A DNA stretch of 64,000 nucleotides, from assembly GCA_021234155.1 (NCBI GenBank), contig JAJEKV010000057.1, forward strand, positions 1,891,821 to 1,955,820, given 5' to 3'. Source of the stretch: Isoetes taiwanensis (taxonomy: Eukaryota; Streptophyta; Lycopodiopsida; Isoetales; Isoetaceae). The notes beneath the pieces were generated by a model. That model was not told the origin of the DNA and did not search any database. It worked only from the letters and a program-made list of their open reading frames with translations. Both the position numbers and the translations under genes were made by a program. This document shows, in pieces, positions 1 through 13,649 of the stretch (within the stretch, counting starts at the first letter, position 1; every line of letters starts with the position of its first letter).

Positions 1-891
1 TGCGTGAAGTTACGTATTGCTGCAGTAAACTGGGCCGCCATGTGCCTATCTTCTCCATCCGCTTCATGCTAGGTTGCGTACCACCGCTTAGGGTTTCTTT
101 CCACCACGATTTACGCCTTTCCTGCAGATTTTAGCTGCACTTATGAGTCTTCTTGCTGCAACTCTACTCCACGCGGGCAGTGGCAACTCCACGCCACTTT
201 ATCGCTTCACCTTAATGGCCACGCCACGCCCTCGATATCATCACCGTGCTTTTATGGTGTGCTTACTTTTAAGCCCTCGTGATCATACTTGTTTTAAGTA
301 AAAATTTGGGCATTGCTTATTCAAATGGACTTCCCACATATAAGGGGATAGTCTTCATATTTTCCTTTGCCCCAGCCCTATGATCCATTCCCAAGATCTA
401 CATTCTTTCTGGATCTTTATCCATCGACACAACCTAACCATTAATTATTTTCGCCTCTAAAAATTTTGGCACCATGTTGTAATTGTCTGACTTGTCTTTA
501 TAAAAGTCTCAGATGTTTTTGTGCTAAAACTCTTTTAGGGGAGGCAGTGTTAACCACCTAGTGGTTAACATTGTGCATGGATACAGCCAGTGTCAAGCAG
601 GCGAATCACACTTGGCATGCTTTAGGTTAACTTCTTAAGTGTATGTATTTAGATTAGTTAGGATGTACCTACTGGGATTTAAGGTCATTAATATTAGACC
701 TGGAAATTCTTCAGACAAAAATTCTCGTGTTTGATCTCAAACTTGAGAGCCTCATTTGGCTTACATTTCCGTGATTCTTTGTACATATTTTGTCTTTTTC
801 TTGTTTCATGATCTTGAGCATGGCTGGCTTGTAGCATCCCGCAGCCATGGACTGCTGTCGCAAGACGATGCCAAGAACCCAAAATCCAATA
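1..891 (+). mobile_element. Small non-autonomous LTR element, right part (copy 1)
   Basis: This is the right end of the same element seen complete at 21,981-24,613 and 45,737-48,330. Positions 1-547 match the distal internal region of those copies (position 1 corresponds to about 47,403). Positions 548-891 match their 3' LTR, starting TGTTAACC next to a purine-rich tract. The flanking ACTAT at 892-896 matches the target duplication of the other copies. There is no gag or pol coding sequence. The left part lies outside the window. Confidence 0.8.
548..891 (+). repeat. 3' LTR of small LTR element (copy 1)
   Basis: It starts with TGTTAACCACC, which is followed by the palindrome-like CACCTAGTGG. 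It contains the doubled 'gtttcatgatcttgag' region as a single, degraded version and ends before ACTAT. Many small indels separate it from the 357-bp LTRs at 45,737 and 47,974. Confidence 0.75.
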
Positions 892-3190
892 ACTATACAA
901 GTATGTTCCTTATGCTTATAAGTGGGTGCAAGGGACCCCACCATGGAAATTATGCCTTCCAAACAGTTTGGTAAGAATCTTGTTTTGGGATCGAATTTGG
1001 TATATACAATTGAGTGCATTGATATCTATACACCGAGTATCTAAGCCTCCTAACAACCTGGAGCACTCCTCTGGAAGTTGATGCAACAACAACCTTTTGC
1101 GTATCCTTTCTAAGTCAAGGAAGTCTTAGAGGAAAAGATTTAGAAGATAAGCCTTGAATGGTTGAATCAAATACATGGGACCAAAAATATTCTTTATCAT
1201 TAAATTCATCCAAATCGCATTTTAAGGTAAATTCATCACATTAATGACTCAATAAGATATTGAGGAGTACAATAAACTCAAGTGCTAGTTCATTTTTTTT
1301 CCCTCATCCTCATTGCTAATGTACTTCCCCTAAATTGTGCATCAAGACTTTCATGCTAGTTCTTCCACAACAAGATTTTGTTCTCTTTGTTTATCCGCTC
1401 ATTGACCCTTTCATAGTATCTTCCATCTAGGAATACCATTCACTAAAAAAAAAATTTGAGACCTTTTATCTCTAACGCTCTTGCATTTCCCATTTGGAGC
1501 TTAAAATAATTAAAATGTCATGGCCGTATTTTTCTTTGCAAACCACTTCAGAAATGCACCTAATGTACTTGCATAACGGTAGGATCGTGAGAAAACTTGG
1601 ACGGATGTGGAACTAAAGGGAGGGTATGGGATGCTAGTCTTCTCGACCAGAATCCGTGTAAGCACCATTGAGGGGCACACACAAACTGTGATTCTACAGC
1701 CTGTGGCTAACAAGAATGTATGATTTCTTTATGTTTCCAATTAATAAGGTATATAGAAAACTTAATTTTCCTCCGGGTTGCCCTGTGGGCTTACTTTTCT
1801 TTCCTGGAATAAGAATGATCCATAAATGGACAAAGTTGTCTTCAACAATTGTTCTTTTGTTTCTCTCAATTCCACTGATATTGTAATATCTCTATTTCAG
1901 ATTTGCATTGTGTTAGGTGCAAGTACGCTTAAAAAATCCCTTGGAATACAAATGAGAGAATCTCATCGGCATGTAGCACATATGTGCTTTGTGTTTGCAC
2001 TTCCCATATAAAGTCTCCTCGAGTATTGTAAACTCTTAAAACACGAGTAAAATGTGAACAATATTTTGTAGACTCTTAGAAAGCTTCTTAGAAAATTATC
2101 AAGTATTGATTTTTGAATGTGAATACAATGGAATGCGTATCGCTTCAACAATGTAAATGTTAAGGTGTGATGTCATTGTTACAAATAGATGCAACTGACA
2201 ATAGATCGTGGCTGAAAAATAATTGCATATTATAAAGACTTTTAGACTCTGCATAGATTCAAAACAAATTTTGAGTCCCCTATGTATGCCTCCCATGTCC
2301 CTACTCATGGCTAATATATAGAGCCGGCCACACTCCCAAAAAAAAAAAATTAAAACTATTGTATGTCTTTTAAATATCCCTGACAAGTTGTTTGTGCATG
2401 TGATATTTTGAAATGGCCACTCTCATGGTCTAAAGGTTTGGCAAATATCAAATTGGCCACTTATAGAGTGAGAGGCTGTTGGCATTTTGAGCTAACCACT
2501 CACCTTCATCATGGTGAGATTGCATCCTACTCCTAAGATGGCTGACTATCTCTTCAAATTGTCTCGGGACACAAAACATCTTGGCTTGCAAGATGATATA
2601 TGTGCACATACTCTTTACAAAAGCACTAGAGAAAAGAATCTTAGCTTTACCACATAAACTACACTTCTATGTTCCCTACGTGATTTGAGGCCAGCTTTTA
2701 ATAGCCGCGGAATTTATTGTGCTATGCTTGCCACAACCGGCCCACCATTCTTCTATACCGTGAGCCATTTGCACAAATTCTGCAACCCGGTGATGCCGCT
2801 TGTATTATTCTTCTAATGTGCATTGTGCATTCTCTCATTCAAGTCCACTTGTCTTAAGTTTCCATGACATATCTATTTTCCGCTACAAGCTTGATGAATC
2901 TCACTGTAATGTTAGTTTTAAAGTATTTAATATTGTCCATCTTAAGAAAAACATTTGCCAATGATTGTAGCCACACCGAGTACCTCAAGACAATGTGCTT
3001 TGGTGCTGTAAAGTAAACATAAGAATGTACACAATCATCGCATCCGATAGGGATTCTCGATGGCTCCATGTTCGAGGTGAGGCACAATATTGTCTCAATA
3101 GCTTCTAGAGAGGTGGAGTCTTGATATGTGTCTCTTTGGTAACTACAATACATGCACATATGTAACATGCTTTCATTATCTCTCTTCCAC
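892..3190. other. Spacer A, non-coding part (copy 1)
   Basis: AT-rich sequence colinear with 24,614-26,880 and 48,331-50,590. The first roughly 450 bases are the R2 module, paralogous to R1 at about 10,737. I see no coding region, RNA gene or transposon terminus here; the short reading frames are not conserved between the three copies. Confidence 0.6.
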
Positions 3191-3199
3191 CGAGTGTGA

Positions 3200-4310
3200 A
3201 AGGTATAACACATCGCCTGTATCTAAAGGCATATAGGGCCTGCATTAGCCCATGCACTAGGACCAATATCCCCGACACAAACCTAATGGATGACTTAGAT
3301 AGAGATGAGGTTAACTATGGCTACCAACCATGGAAGGTGCGCTCGTGACCGCAACATATGCGAGTTGTGGTACTACTGACTCACATTGCCACTAGCAAGA
3401 TGCTGAACATTTGATTGCAGTGAAGACTACTTTTCTATAACAACCTATATCCTAACCATTATTTCCATTCTCACACTTTGCCTAAGCTACACGAGTTTCA
3501 AAGACTTGATACCTTGCTACTCATTGCTCTAAAATGGATGGCTCCAGATGCCTCGGCTGGTTAGTGTAACAAATTTCATAAGTGCACACGAAGCCTTCCG
3601 CCTCAATTGCATGAGAGACAATCACCAAGGTCCGTAGGTAGTGCAAGACTAAAGCGGCTCATTTGCACATAGGTTTCCGGTGGTTATGATTGTGCAAGAA
3701 ATAACATGCATCGTTGTTGTATATACGCTGCAACCACTTAACATGAGCATAATCATCCTCCTCTAGATCTCTCTCGGTAGTTCTTGGGACCATGTTTTAG
3801 TGGGTTTGAGATAATGCTCATGTATGTGTAACCTCCTATCCTTTAGTTGTTTAATAAGGTTCATTGTAGTTTCATACTTCTAATTGCATTTGCTCATCAT
3901 ACCATAAGCATGCATTTTTCACAATACTGTAGTGCTTGTATTCATCTATAAGCGGATGGAGCATCATCCTTGAACACCATGAGTGGCCTCCCTCTCCCCA
4001 TGTAGATGCGGCAGAGGTTGAGTGCATGCAATGGTTGGAGATGCGATAGGATTTCATGAATCTTTGCCTGCGGATGAAGCCGAACAAGCAAACCATAGAG
4101 GGCTTCTCACTACTTGGAGAAAGTACGCCTCGGATCACAAATCACGGCGAGAGAGGTGGCATCCTTGCATGCGATCTGTATGCAAAAAGTGGTTATAACC
4201 CGATGAGTATTATGAGGATCTAGGGTACCTACAATTGAAATTTGTTTTCTAGGCGAGAGATGGCTGTGGCAATGTCTGAGAGGTCAATGGGAGTATTCAT
4301 GATGGCGGTG
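3200..4310 (+). pseudogene. Fragments of an unrecognised gene (copy 1)
   Basis: Degraded counterpart of 50,590-51,705. Stretches of the same peptide, including the ECMQWLE and YEDLG regions, can be followed but are broken by frameshifts. I do not recognise the family. Compared with copies 2 and 3, the damage is dominated by small indels. Confidence 0.4.
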
Positions 4311-4520
4311 GGGTGGGATCAGCGAAGCTATGGGTAGATGGGCTCCCGAGGCCAAAGAGGTTTATGTGGACATGGATCTTTGTGTGTCATCACATCACAT
4401 CATCTGATGAGATTCACGGGTCAAAATATCCATCTCTGCAGTCTATCTCTACACTTAACTTCTCTTATTACTGCTTGCATGTGTTGCTCTGCCTTCTCTT
4501 ATTCTACTTCCTCTTATTCT

Positions 4521-4809
4521 TACGTATATGAGTGGTGTGAAAGGGTGTGGGGGAGGGTCGAGGTAGTGTGAGGGCTTAATGGGTATTGTGAAGGTGTGGT
4601 ATAGAGGCGACAAATATGTAGCGTTACATGGACTATCTTCCTGTTCAGAGCCTCCTAATATGTACTTAACTCATCTAGCGAGTTCTTGTGTTGTTCTTTG
4701 GTGGCCGCTAGCCTCATCTTGATAGCTAATCATGCAAAAGAATATATTTATATTAACATCCTCTCGCTCTGCATACACATGTTGAGGGTCATGTCTGCTT
4801 CGAAGCATG
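4521..4809. repeat. Module S1, left part (copy 1)
   Basis: Paralogous to the left part of module S2 (about 20,925-21,203). It ends in GCATG, the copia target site, at 4,805-4,809, and the copia LTR follows directly. No convincing gene. Confidence 0.65.
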
Positions 4810-5138
4810 TGGTTTGGAATATAAATATCTTTGACTAACATAATTCTTTGAAAGCGGCTGATGATTCGGCCTGCTCACCACATGTCTTGAAGGTCTTTGA
4901 AATGCAGGGCGGTAGCGAAACACTTGGAGCCCCCAAATCGATATGGTAATTAGTGGGCGGTGGCGGTAGACTACTATTCTAAATCTCGCCGGGTTGTATA
5001 TAATGATTATGCGTTATGTACTATGCAATGCTCAGTAGATATTGTATTTCCTGTGCTTTTCTTAATAGAGTTGTTCTTCTATTACATCTCTTGAGTAGAT
5101 CTTGTGGGGTTTGTGCTGGTTTTGCACTAGTTCTATCA
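4810..5138 (+). repeat. Copia 5' LTR (copy 1)
   Basis: Begins TGGTTTGGAATATAAATA and ends TTCTATCA, followed by TGGTATCGAGA, a slightly altered initiator-tRNA-Met primer binding site. It contains the TATATAATGATTATG promoter-like stretch. Confidence 0.75.
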
Positions 5139-8100
5139 TGGTATCGAGATTTTGATATCATGGTATGGGAAAACTTTCTTGAGGGAAGAATAGAGCAAGC
5201 TATTGGAGAAGCATCAAGTGAATTAATACATCGTTTCAAGGTTCTTTGGGCGAGATTTGGTGGTGGTGGAAAATCTCATTTGCGGCATTGGAGAAGATTC
5301 TTGCTTTTTGGCTAGAAGTGTTTGGAAGAGAGTTTTGGATTTTCGGCAGAGTTCTGAGTGTGGTCGAGTTTTCCAAGATCTTTTTGGCGACAAAATTCAA
5401 GATTCAACTTTTCTAGTGGGTGCTTTATTTGGTGGCCAATTTGTTTTCCCAACCATCTATTTGGGCTGTTTGGCAGGAGAATCATGGATCATTCAAGTTC
5501 TCATAGAATGCAAAAGCTCACTAATAATAATTACCATGCTTGGAAGAAGTTCATGGTGAATTATTTAATATTTAGCTGACATGGGGCGGTGTTTGATGAG
5601 AACTTTATAAACCTTAAGTCGGCCGGATCTTGTGAGGGTAAAGCCAGCTTGTGCTCTTGTCAAAATGTTATTTGGAAAGACAATTGGTCATGAAATCAAC
5701 CATTTCTGGTTTGGGAGATGTGGTCTCATTTGGAGAGATCTCTCATGATAGCAAAGATTGTAGCTACCCAAATGCTGATCTAGAACAAAATGAGACATGC
5801 CCAATTAGGTGATTTCAAAGTACTGTCACATCATACCTTACCGAGGATAGGCTTATTAGGCTTGGATTACATGGTTCTTTAGGGTGAGTCTTTGTCTGAA
5901 AAACATGCGATTCAAGATATCTTGGTTGAGTCTTCCTCCTTAGGTATTGTATCTCTTCATTAGATGGGGTACAATATATAGCCAAAGTAACCATTCTACT
6001 ACTACAACTTAAGGAGGTTAGTCGCGAGAAGCGAGGGGATGGGGTGGACCATGCTAATTTTGGGTCCTTCTAGAGTGACACAAGAAGAAGTTCTTTGACA
6101 TAAAGATTACAGAAAGTCGAGAGAAAAATATGAGATGCGATGGTAGAAATCCAAGGATCCAAATGGAATTGTGGTGAAAAGGGTCACGGCAGTTCAAATT
6201 GTAGAAGGAAGAAAGCTCAAAGGATAGTGACACGAGAAGCACAACGATCCAACTCTAAAGGAGAGACCATAGAGTATTTACCCAAGTGCCACTTTTGATC
6301 TTTGAATATCACGATTTTCGCGGCCGGCTGACCTAACACCCTATAGAAGAGTAGTTTGGACTCGGGGAGCCCGCAGTTCATCTTACTTGAGTTGAGATGT
6401 GTTTTACGAACTTGAACCTCGTCTGGAGGTGAGTGAAGATGGGTGATGGATATTCTCTTCATATCAGAAGGGCATTGTAACTTTTCAATTGCATGGACGT
6501 GATGTAGTTAGTAAGGTGAGGAATGTCATGTTTGCTCACGGATTCTGATCTAATATCATGCAGAAGCAATTTGATAAAAGCGGGCCACATTGTTCTCCTA
6601 AATAGCAAAACTATCTGTGGCGAGGAATCCACTTGAAGAAATTGACTTGAAAAGTGCGCAATTCATAACACAGTGGATGCTACAGGGAATAAACTTGTAT
6701 GTCTTTGAAGGTTAGGTCATAAGAGTGAACATGGTCTTGTATGTCTTTGATTTGGCTATTTGAGCATACGTGGCATGCTCGTTTGGTCATGTTAAGACTT
6801 GGCTATTTGTACATGCTTTACTGAACAAGATAGTTTACTATTGTCCCTCTACGAAATGTGTCAAGCTTGAGTGTCTTTACATGCCATCTCGAGAAAGCTT
6901 AACCTCAGCGGCCTTTTCCCTTGTGAGGCTATTCATCGCATAACTCAACCTCTTGAGAAATTTCTTTGCACGTGCGATTTGTGCTATATGCACGATGTTT
7001 CACTAGGTGAAGAGGTATTTCTTGACCTGATTGATGATTTAAATTGGAATTTTTACTTGGGTGTATACTTTGCGCTGCAAATCGAGGTGTTTAGCAGTTC
7101 AAGGCCTTAGCTGGCGATCCGGCGGATAGAGTTAGTAATAAAAGTAACGAGAAGTGACAATGAGTGAATATGTTTCTAATGCCTTTGATGAGTTTCTCAT
7201 GGAAGAAGGTATTGAAAAGAGCGGTTAATCATTCATATGCTCATCCACAAATGGTGTGCTTGACGGAGGAATAGATCTTTGCTTGATTTGGCAAGATCTG
7301 TGATGAGTCTAACAACTGCACAGATCTTTTGGGAGAAGCGGCATTGGCAACGGCATAGTATTTGGCAAATAAGGTAGCCCTACTAATGCGATCCGGGATG
7401 TGACTCCTTATGAAGCATTTTGGAGAATGAAGCGGATATTGCGCGGACAAAACAGTGGGTGTCAAGGTGTTTTGTCTTTGGGTGGTACTTAGCATCCTTG
7501 GCAAGATGGATGGTACTTGTGTTGTCACACAATTTAACGATAGAATGGAGGTACTGCCAGAATCGTCACAAATGTTTTAAACCACAACAATTCTGCATCC
7601 CAACATTGGAGTGCTTTGAATTACGCCTCTGTGGTCTTTGATTGACACTTTATGTAGGCGTAACGGCCAATATGTCGGCCGCACGTTAGGCCTATGGAAT
7701 GTGACCATCCTGTTGTGGATCTCACCTTTATCATGACAATTGGCATGATGCGCATCCGCCAAAGACTTTATTTGAAAATCAGGACCCCTCACGATAAAGA
7801 CCTTCTGTGAAGTCCCGCCGGATATGCAATGATCTTTTAGCTGACCTTCCATTACGTACCTAGGATTGCTCATGAATGCCTTTCCGGCCTCCCCACGGCG
7901 GGAATGTCAGTGCGAAGTGGTAGGATATATCAGCCTACCAGCCGATAGAGTGTGGATCACAATCCTCACCATGAAATCAAGCTCAGAAACTAGCAATGCA
8001 CGGATCAAATGGACTTGCCACGGCCTTGCAATCTTGCATCACGATCTCTTTGTAACATTTCTTTTGATATATTTACGCTGGAAAGATGAGTACCATCACG

Positions 8101-9636
8101 AGTCTTGCCACACTTCTACACCTAGCGATTATTACTACGGCCAAGGTGATCATCTCGAGAAGGGCGAAGATACTTCAACTTCAATGTAAGGAATGCGGCA
8201 AATCGGCATCTCTGTGATGATCATATCATCAACATACAAAACCAATGCATTAGGCCTTCATGTGATTTGTAATAAAGATTGGAATTCTGTTGCACTTCCT
8301 CTTTGAACCTGCTCAAGAAAGCATTAATTTTCGCATGCCAGCATCTTGGGCACTTCAAACCATAAATGCTTTTCTTCAGGCTGACGACGTGCTCCTTCCT
8401 TGAACAACAAACCACGGAGGTTGAGTCATATAGACCTCTTCCTCAAATCACCATTAAAGTATGGAACTTAATGTCTATTTGAGAGCATTAACCAACCTTT
8501 CGTGCGGCAAAAGAGCTTTTACTAGCGTCGATGAGTGGACGTGCGGCTATGGGAGCAAAGGAGCTTCATCATAATCTAAGCCTTTTTACGTGCAAAATCC
8601 TTGGCTACAAGTCTAGCTTTGTGCTTTGACCTTTGTCCCATCAACATGAAATTTAGTTTTAAACTTGCCCATTTCACGGCCGATAACGCTTTATCAGGCG
8701 GGAGCTCAACCAATTCCCATGTGTGCTTAGCCCGGCAATTGAGAGTATTCTTCTTCCATTGCATGCTGCTAGCGGATCACTGTTGCTTCATGAAGGTGTG
8801 TGGATCAACATGATCACGGACCTTTGCCATTAAGGCAAGGTTACATGATCCGATGGAGCTTCTCTTGTTTCTGGTCGAGGGCGTCTTTGATCTCCTAGGT
8901 TCAATACTTGAATTTTAGCAGTGCTGGCGGTTACGCAACAATTTGCTTCTCCTTGAGGCGTCTTTGATCTTCTAGGTTCAACAACATGAAGAGGTATAGC
9001 GGTGCTACAATAGGTGTTACCTTGAGTCAGATCGAGTCTTCACAGTGCAACTTCATGTGTGTTGGACTCCCCATGAGAAACCAGCTTCTCATGGACCATA
9101 GAGTGATGGGATTGGGATCATCGATGCCACTACTTCATGCAAATGTGAGTTCACTAGAGAAACCACTAGAGAGATCTACGGCTGCTATCGGATCTCCAAC
9201 ATCAATTTGTTGTCATTGTAGTACTTGGGAGAATCGCGAAGATATACCATCATACGGCATCTTCAGCGAAGGCTGAGGCCGACATGCTTACAGCTAAGCA
9301 CCTTCTTTGGAAAGGATCATACAACTTGTAACCTTTACATTTTGGATGCAATGAAGATGGCTTTGGCAGCTACGTCATGCAACCATACCTTTTAAACGGT
9401 ATGGAAGCATAAGCCAAGCATCGAGTACCCTCAAGTGACAAATGGAATCTTCTCGGCTTGTTCATTGCTCCTCACGGGTCCGGTTCTTGATGGCTTTGCA
9501 AACCATTAGTTGGATTTCAGTTGATGATGTGAAGGAGAGCTTGGGCATGGAAAAGTGCGAAATTTGAAGGGAGAGAAGGATTACCTTAGTTTATTTGATT
9601 TTCTTACTTGTAGTAGGCAACATTTGGGGGAGAGAG

Positions 9637-9979
9637 TGTTGGAATATAAATATGGCTAGCATAGTTCTTTGAAATACTTGATGGTTCGACACTTAACACC
9701 GCGAGTCTTTGAGAAGGTCTTTGAAATGTCTGAAGCGGCTTACTTTAATGCATTACAGTACAGACAACCTAAATAAGTCGCAGTAATTGAGTGGATGGTG
9801 GTTAAGCGGTGAACTACTATTCTTAGTCTCACGGTTATATATATTGATTGTATGTTATGTACTATGCAGTACTCGAGTAGGGTGTATTTCCCTGTGCTTT
9901 TCTCAATAGAGTTGTTCTTCTATTCTATCTCTTGAGTGATCTTTGCGGGGTTTGTCTTGGTTTCACACTAGTTCTATCG
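9637..9979 (+). repeat. Copia 3' LTR (copy 1)
   Basis: Preceded by the purine-rich GGGGGAGAGAG. Starts TGTTGGAATATAAATATGG and ends TTCTATCG, where the other copies end in CA or CG. Confidence 0.75.
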
Positions 9980-12111
9980 GCATATTCTCATGCGAGGCAT
10001 CGACTTGTGTCTCTCAAACATGTGTTGGGAGCTATTCTACATCAACTCATCGGCTCCTCTTGAAAAACCTCAACACTACCTGCGGAGTTGAAGTTTACCC
10101 AACATGTGCATAGCCCAGGCGTGGCACGTGTTCTTTGCTTCTATCTTGCGTCTTGAAGGGCTTCCTTTATGAAGGTAGGCATCCACGGAGTTACTTGCAC
10201 ACTTACGGTGCTTGTCGTCGCTGATTGGCCTGCGTATGAAGGCATCCCCTTGAAGCCCAGCACTACTTTAAGCTACCACAATACTGTACGGGCGAGAATG
10301 CTTGTCCCGGTGGTGTGATGGGCTCTATCCTATAGTTAGGCTCCTAAAACTAGAGATGCGTCCAGAGGCCAAATAAATGCACATTGCAAGATTGGCGCCA
10401 ATAAGGATCCAATTTGCTTTTTAAGAATCCTATCCAGCCAAGAGCCCACGATTTACCAAACAACATGTTTAATAGGCTGAATTCCAACAATAACCCACAT
10501 GAAAGAAGCGATAGTTCATACCACAGTGGTCATTATAAGCATAAATAAGATGATATTTACCTTTTGAACTCGTTTGATGGAGTTTTTAATTTTTCTAAAT
10601 GAGCTACAATTGACACATGTAAATTTGATCCAAGGAAGAAAAACTTGGCATTTCAAAGAACAAAATTGATACTCACAAAGCTATATTAAGAAGAAGATAT
10701 TATTGGAGTTCCAGATAATAAAAGTACAAAGACTATACAGAAGTATGTTCCTTGCGCTATATGGGTGCAGGACCCCACCATGGAAATTATGCCCAAATGT
10801 GTGCTTCAAGAATCTTGTTTTACAGGGATCTAGTGCATATACAATCAATGCATGATATCTATACCTTTGAGAATATCTAAGCCTCCTAACAAGCTGAGAG
10901 CACCTTCTACGAGTTGATGTGCAACAACAACCTTCGGACCCTTCTAAGTCAAGGAAGTCTTAGAAAAGATTTAGAAGATAAGCCTTGAATGGTTGAATCA
11001 AATACATGGAACCAAAATATTCTTTATCATTAAATTATCCGTCGGCATTTCAAGGTAAATTCATACATTCAAAACAACATTTTATCCATAGCAAAGCACT
11101 GAATTACTTGAAATGACTCAATAAGATGTTGAAGTACAATAAACTCTCAAGTGCAGCAAGTTCGCAGAAATTCAAAGGAATGGCTTTGATTAATTCATTG
11201 CAAGTGTCAATTTGTTGTCAACTTACCGCGGAAGCGATCGCTGAATGGTTTCACCATTCTTTGCTGCCATAAAGGTATTATTGCAACTAAAAATAAGCGA
11301 GATCCATTGTGGTTAGATAAGATAAAGGAACTTTAACGTCCATGTGGGACCACCATTCTTCCTTAGACCTCCTGAACCCAAATTTTACTTGCCTTTCTCA
11401 CACGAGGTTCACGCAACATACGAGAAAATTAAGTTAAACGAACTTCCTATCGCGTGGAACTTCTCTACTTTGGATGGGATATAGAACCATAAAATGGTTC
11501 TTCTTACGGCCTAACAATCGACATGGCAGTATAGAAATGAGTGTCGCATAAAACTACCTACTGGGACTTTTATGCGATTAGAATTAAGCATTTATAAAGT
11601 GCATTTGATTTGGACTTTGTAGGCTTAACTAGGAAAAACATGAAGAAGCGGTATATACTTCCTGAGACATGGTAAGAAAATAAAGCAAGAAAGCTTAGTT
11701 AAGTCGCTATATCCCGCAGTATGAGGTAGAGTATGTCACCATATCCTTCTCAAATGCATTACATGTGATCCATTATAATTACTAGCACTACTCACATGGC
11801 AAAAAGATTAACATCTAGTCTAGTACACTTCTTTACCTTCTTCATTGTAAAGCTACTCCATAACCATTGCCACCAAGACTAACTAGCCATAGCTAATGCA
11901 TTGTTTGAAATAATTTACCAGATTGGTGAGAACTTCTTTGCGAGAATAAGGTCTTCATTTTTCCCTCATTCTCATTGCTAGCAGCTCCCTAAATTGGCCA
12001 TGGTACTTTTCATATGGTATTTTGGGATAAACGTGATTAGGAATCAATTGATTCATGAGTTGAATCCATGTACTCAGTAAATATATGGGTTATCTTTACT
12101 CTTTGGCCCTT
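9980..12111. repeat. Modules S1 (right part) and R1 (copy 1)
   Basis: Positions 9,980-10,736 continue module S beyond the copia insertion. The uninterrupted ACTAT at 10,732-10,736 is the empty site for the small LTR element. From 10,737 the R1 module runs to the GC-rich boundary near 12,112. It includes the segment of about 780 bp that R2 lacks. No gene is supported. Confidence 0.65.
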
Positions 12112-13402
12112 TTAGTCTTACGACCTTATTCCTTTGTGAAGATGGGATTTGATCACCTTGAGAGTTGTTCGGTAGATGCGTACATTTTCCATGACTTCTA
12201 TCGCGATACCGGGACAAATTTGCGTGATGGGCCACATCGGAACTTCGAGAGGTGACTCGGCAGTTCAATGGTTGCTTTTGGATAACAACCCCTATCGATG
12301 CGATCATGATGGGACTCCAGCTCTTCATCAAGAGTACATCGCAAGACTTGCTCATCATTTACCTCTATGGCAAGCTGAAGCGGCTGAATCTGGAAAGTCT
12401 TGGACGTGAGACTTCCCTTTGCTCAGTTTATATGTCACGGCACTTGAGGTTACAATCAGCTGCGTGCTCTTAGGATAGCAAAGCGGTCCCCGCAGGTTAG
12501 GATAACCCTCTGTATACTCGGCTCCACATACGCTTGGGACCATTGGTGCAAACTCTTGATCAGGCAGCAATGCATTGACTTGAGGCGAGGCTTTCGGCTG
12601 ACCCGCCCATGGGCATGGCCCCTCTCCATATGCTTCCTTTGGGTGTCCTCCGCCCCGGTTCCTCACACCTCACGTTAGCGTCTCCCCTTGCAGGACCGCA
12701 AGGTCATGTGGATGAAAACACTTGTTGGATGGACTCGCCTCCGGATCTCGACGGATCTCGGTGGGATCCCGTTTTATCGCGCTCAATTGGGAGGATGGTG
12801 CCACCCTTGATGACACTTTACCATTGGATACTATATTGCAAATGGCGTGGTTAGCAGCATACTGGCGATGCTATTCATAGTCTTGATACCTTCTTGCGGA
12901 ATCTTTGCCACCTCCACCGAGACCCTTGTTACTGCCGTCAGTGAAGCATGGCTGCCTCTCAAGTGCATCTTGTTTGTTGTTTCTTAAAGCCCATCTTTGC
13001 CCTTGCAAGACATGAAGTGCGCTCGGTTCCTCATGGATCTGCGTCTGCCCGCTTGGGTTCAACACTCTGCTGCTCTTCAAAATACGTCGAGGATCTGCGT
13101 GGCACTTACCGCCAATGGTGCGCGTCCTCATTCGTGAGGATCACTTTCCCGAGCTAGCGGTTTCCTTCGGGAAACACTTCCTCCTTTTCTTCACTGCGAG
13201 GTATGCGGTGGGGAGTGTTAGTCACGGCCTCCCCAATGCAGGACTATTCATCACTACCTCACAACCGGACGGAGGTCAAGTCAGGATCCACCGGTCGAGC
13301 CGCAGGTGGTCGTCAAAGGCCAGCGAGAAGATAGCGGCCAGAACCACCTTGATCAAAGCATCGCGTCGCGCTTCTGAAGCGGCGCTCCCGAGACAGAAAT
13401 GA
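12112..13402 (+). pseudogene. GC-rich unrecognised gene remnant (copy 1)
   Basis: Degraded version of 35,872-37,164. Conserved landmarks on the + strand include the VQWLLLDNNPYR-type peptide region, now split between frames near 12,260-12,300, and the region near 12,950-13,130 that corresponds to the ILFVSSEAH segment of copy 2. At least three frame changes are needed to follow it. The family is not recognised. Confidence 0.45.
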
Positions 13403-13649
13403 GGAGCGTCCTTGCGCCCGCTGTCCCGGCGTCAAGCGTGGTCAGGCACTTCAAGAGCCTTTACCCGTGCATTCCTGCCATCGAGGCCTCCCCTTCGAAG
13501 TCGGCAGAGATGGAGTGAGATGTACATATTGGGCCAAAGGCCATTGTACTATATATATAGTAGAGCTAGCGCACATGAGTTTTTAATGATTTTTAGTCTT
13601 GTCTCGCCAGTTTTCTCTCGGTTCAAGAGCTCATGTATCCTCTCGTGAT

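Larger units (their letters stand above)
4810..9979 (+). mobile_element. Ty1/copia LTR retrotransposon with inverted pol 3' half (copy 1, degraded)
   Basis: Colinear with the better preserved elements at 28,482-33,744 and 52,199-57,757. The 5' LTR is 4,810-5,138 and the 3' LTR 9,637-9,979. The flanks are GCATG (4,805-4,809) and GCATA (9,980-9,984), a one-mismatch target duplication. Gag and integrase remnants read on + up to about 7,440. Reverse transcriptase and RNase H remnants read on - between about 7,440 and 9,436. Numerous frameshifts and stops make it coding-incompetent. It lacks the 322-bp insertion found in copy 3. Confidence 0.85.
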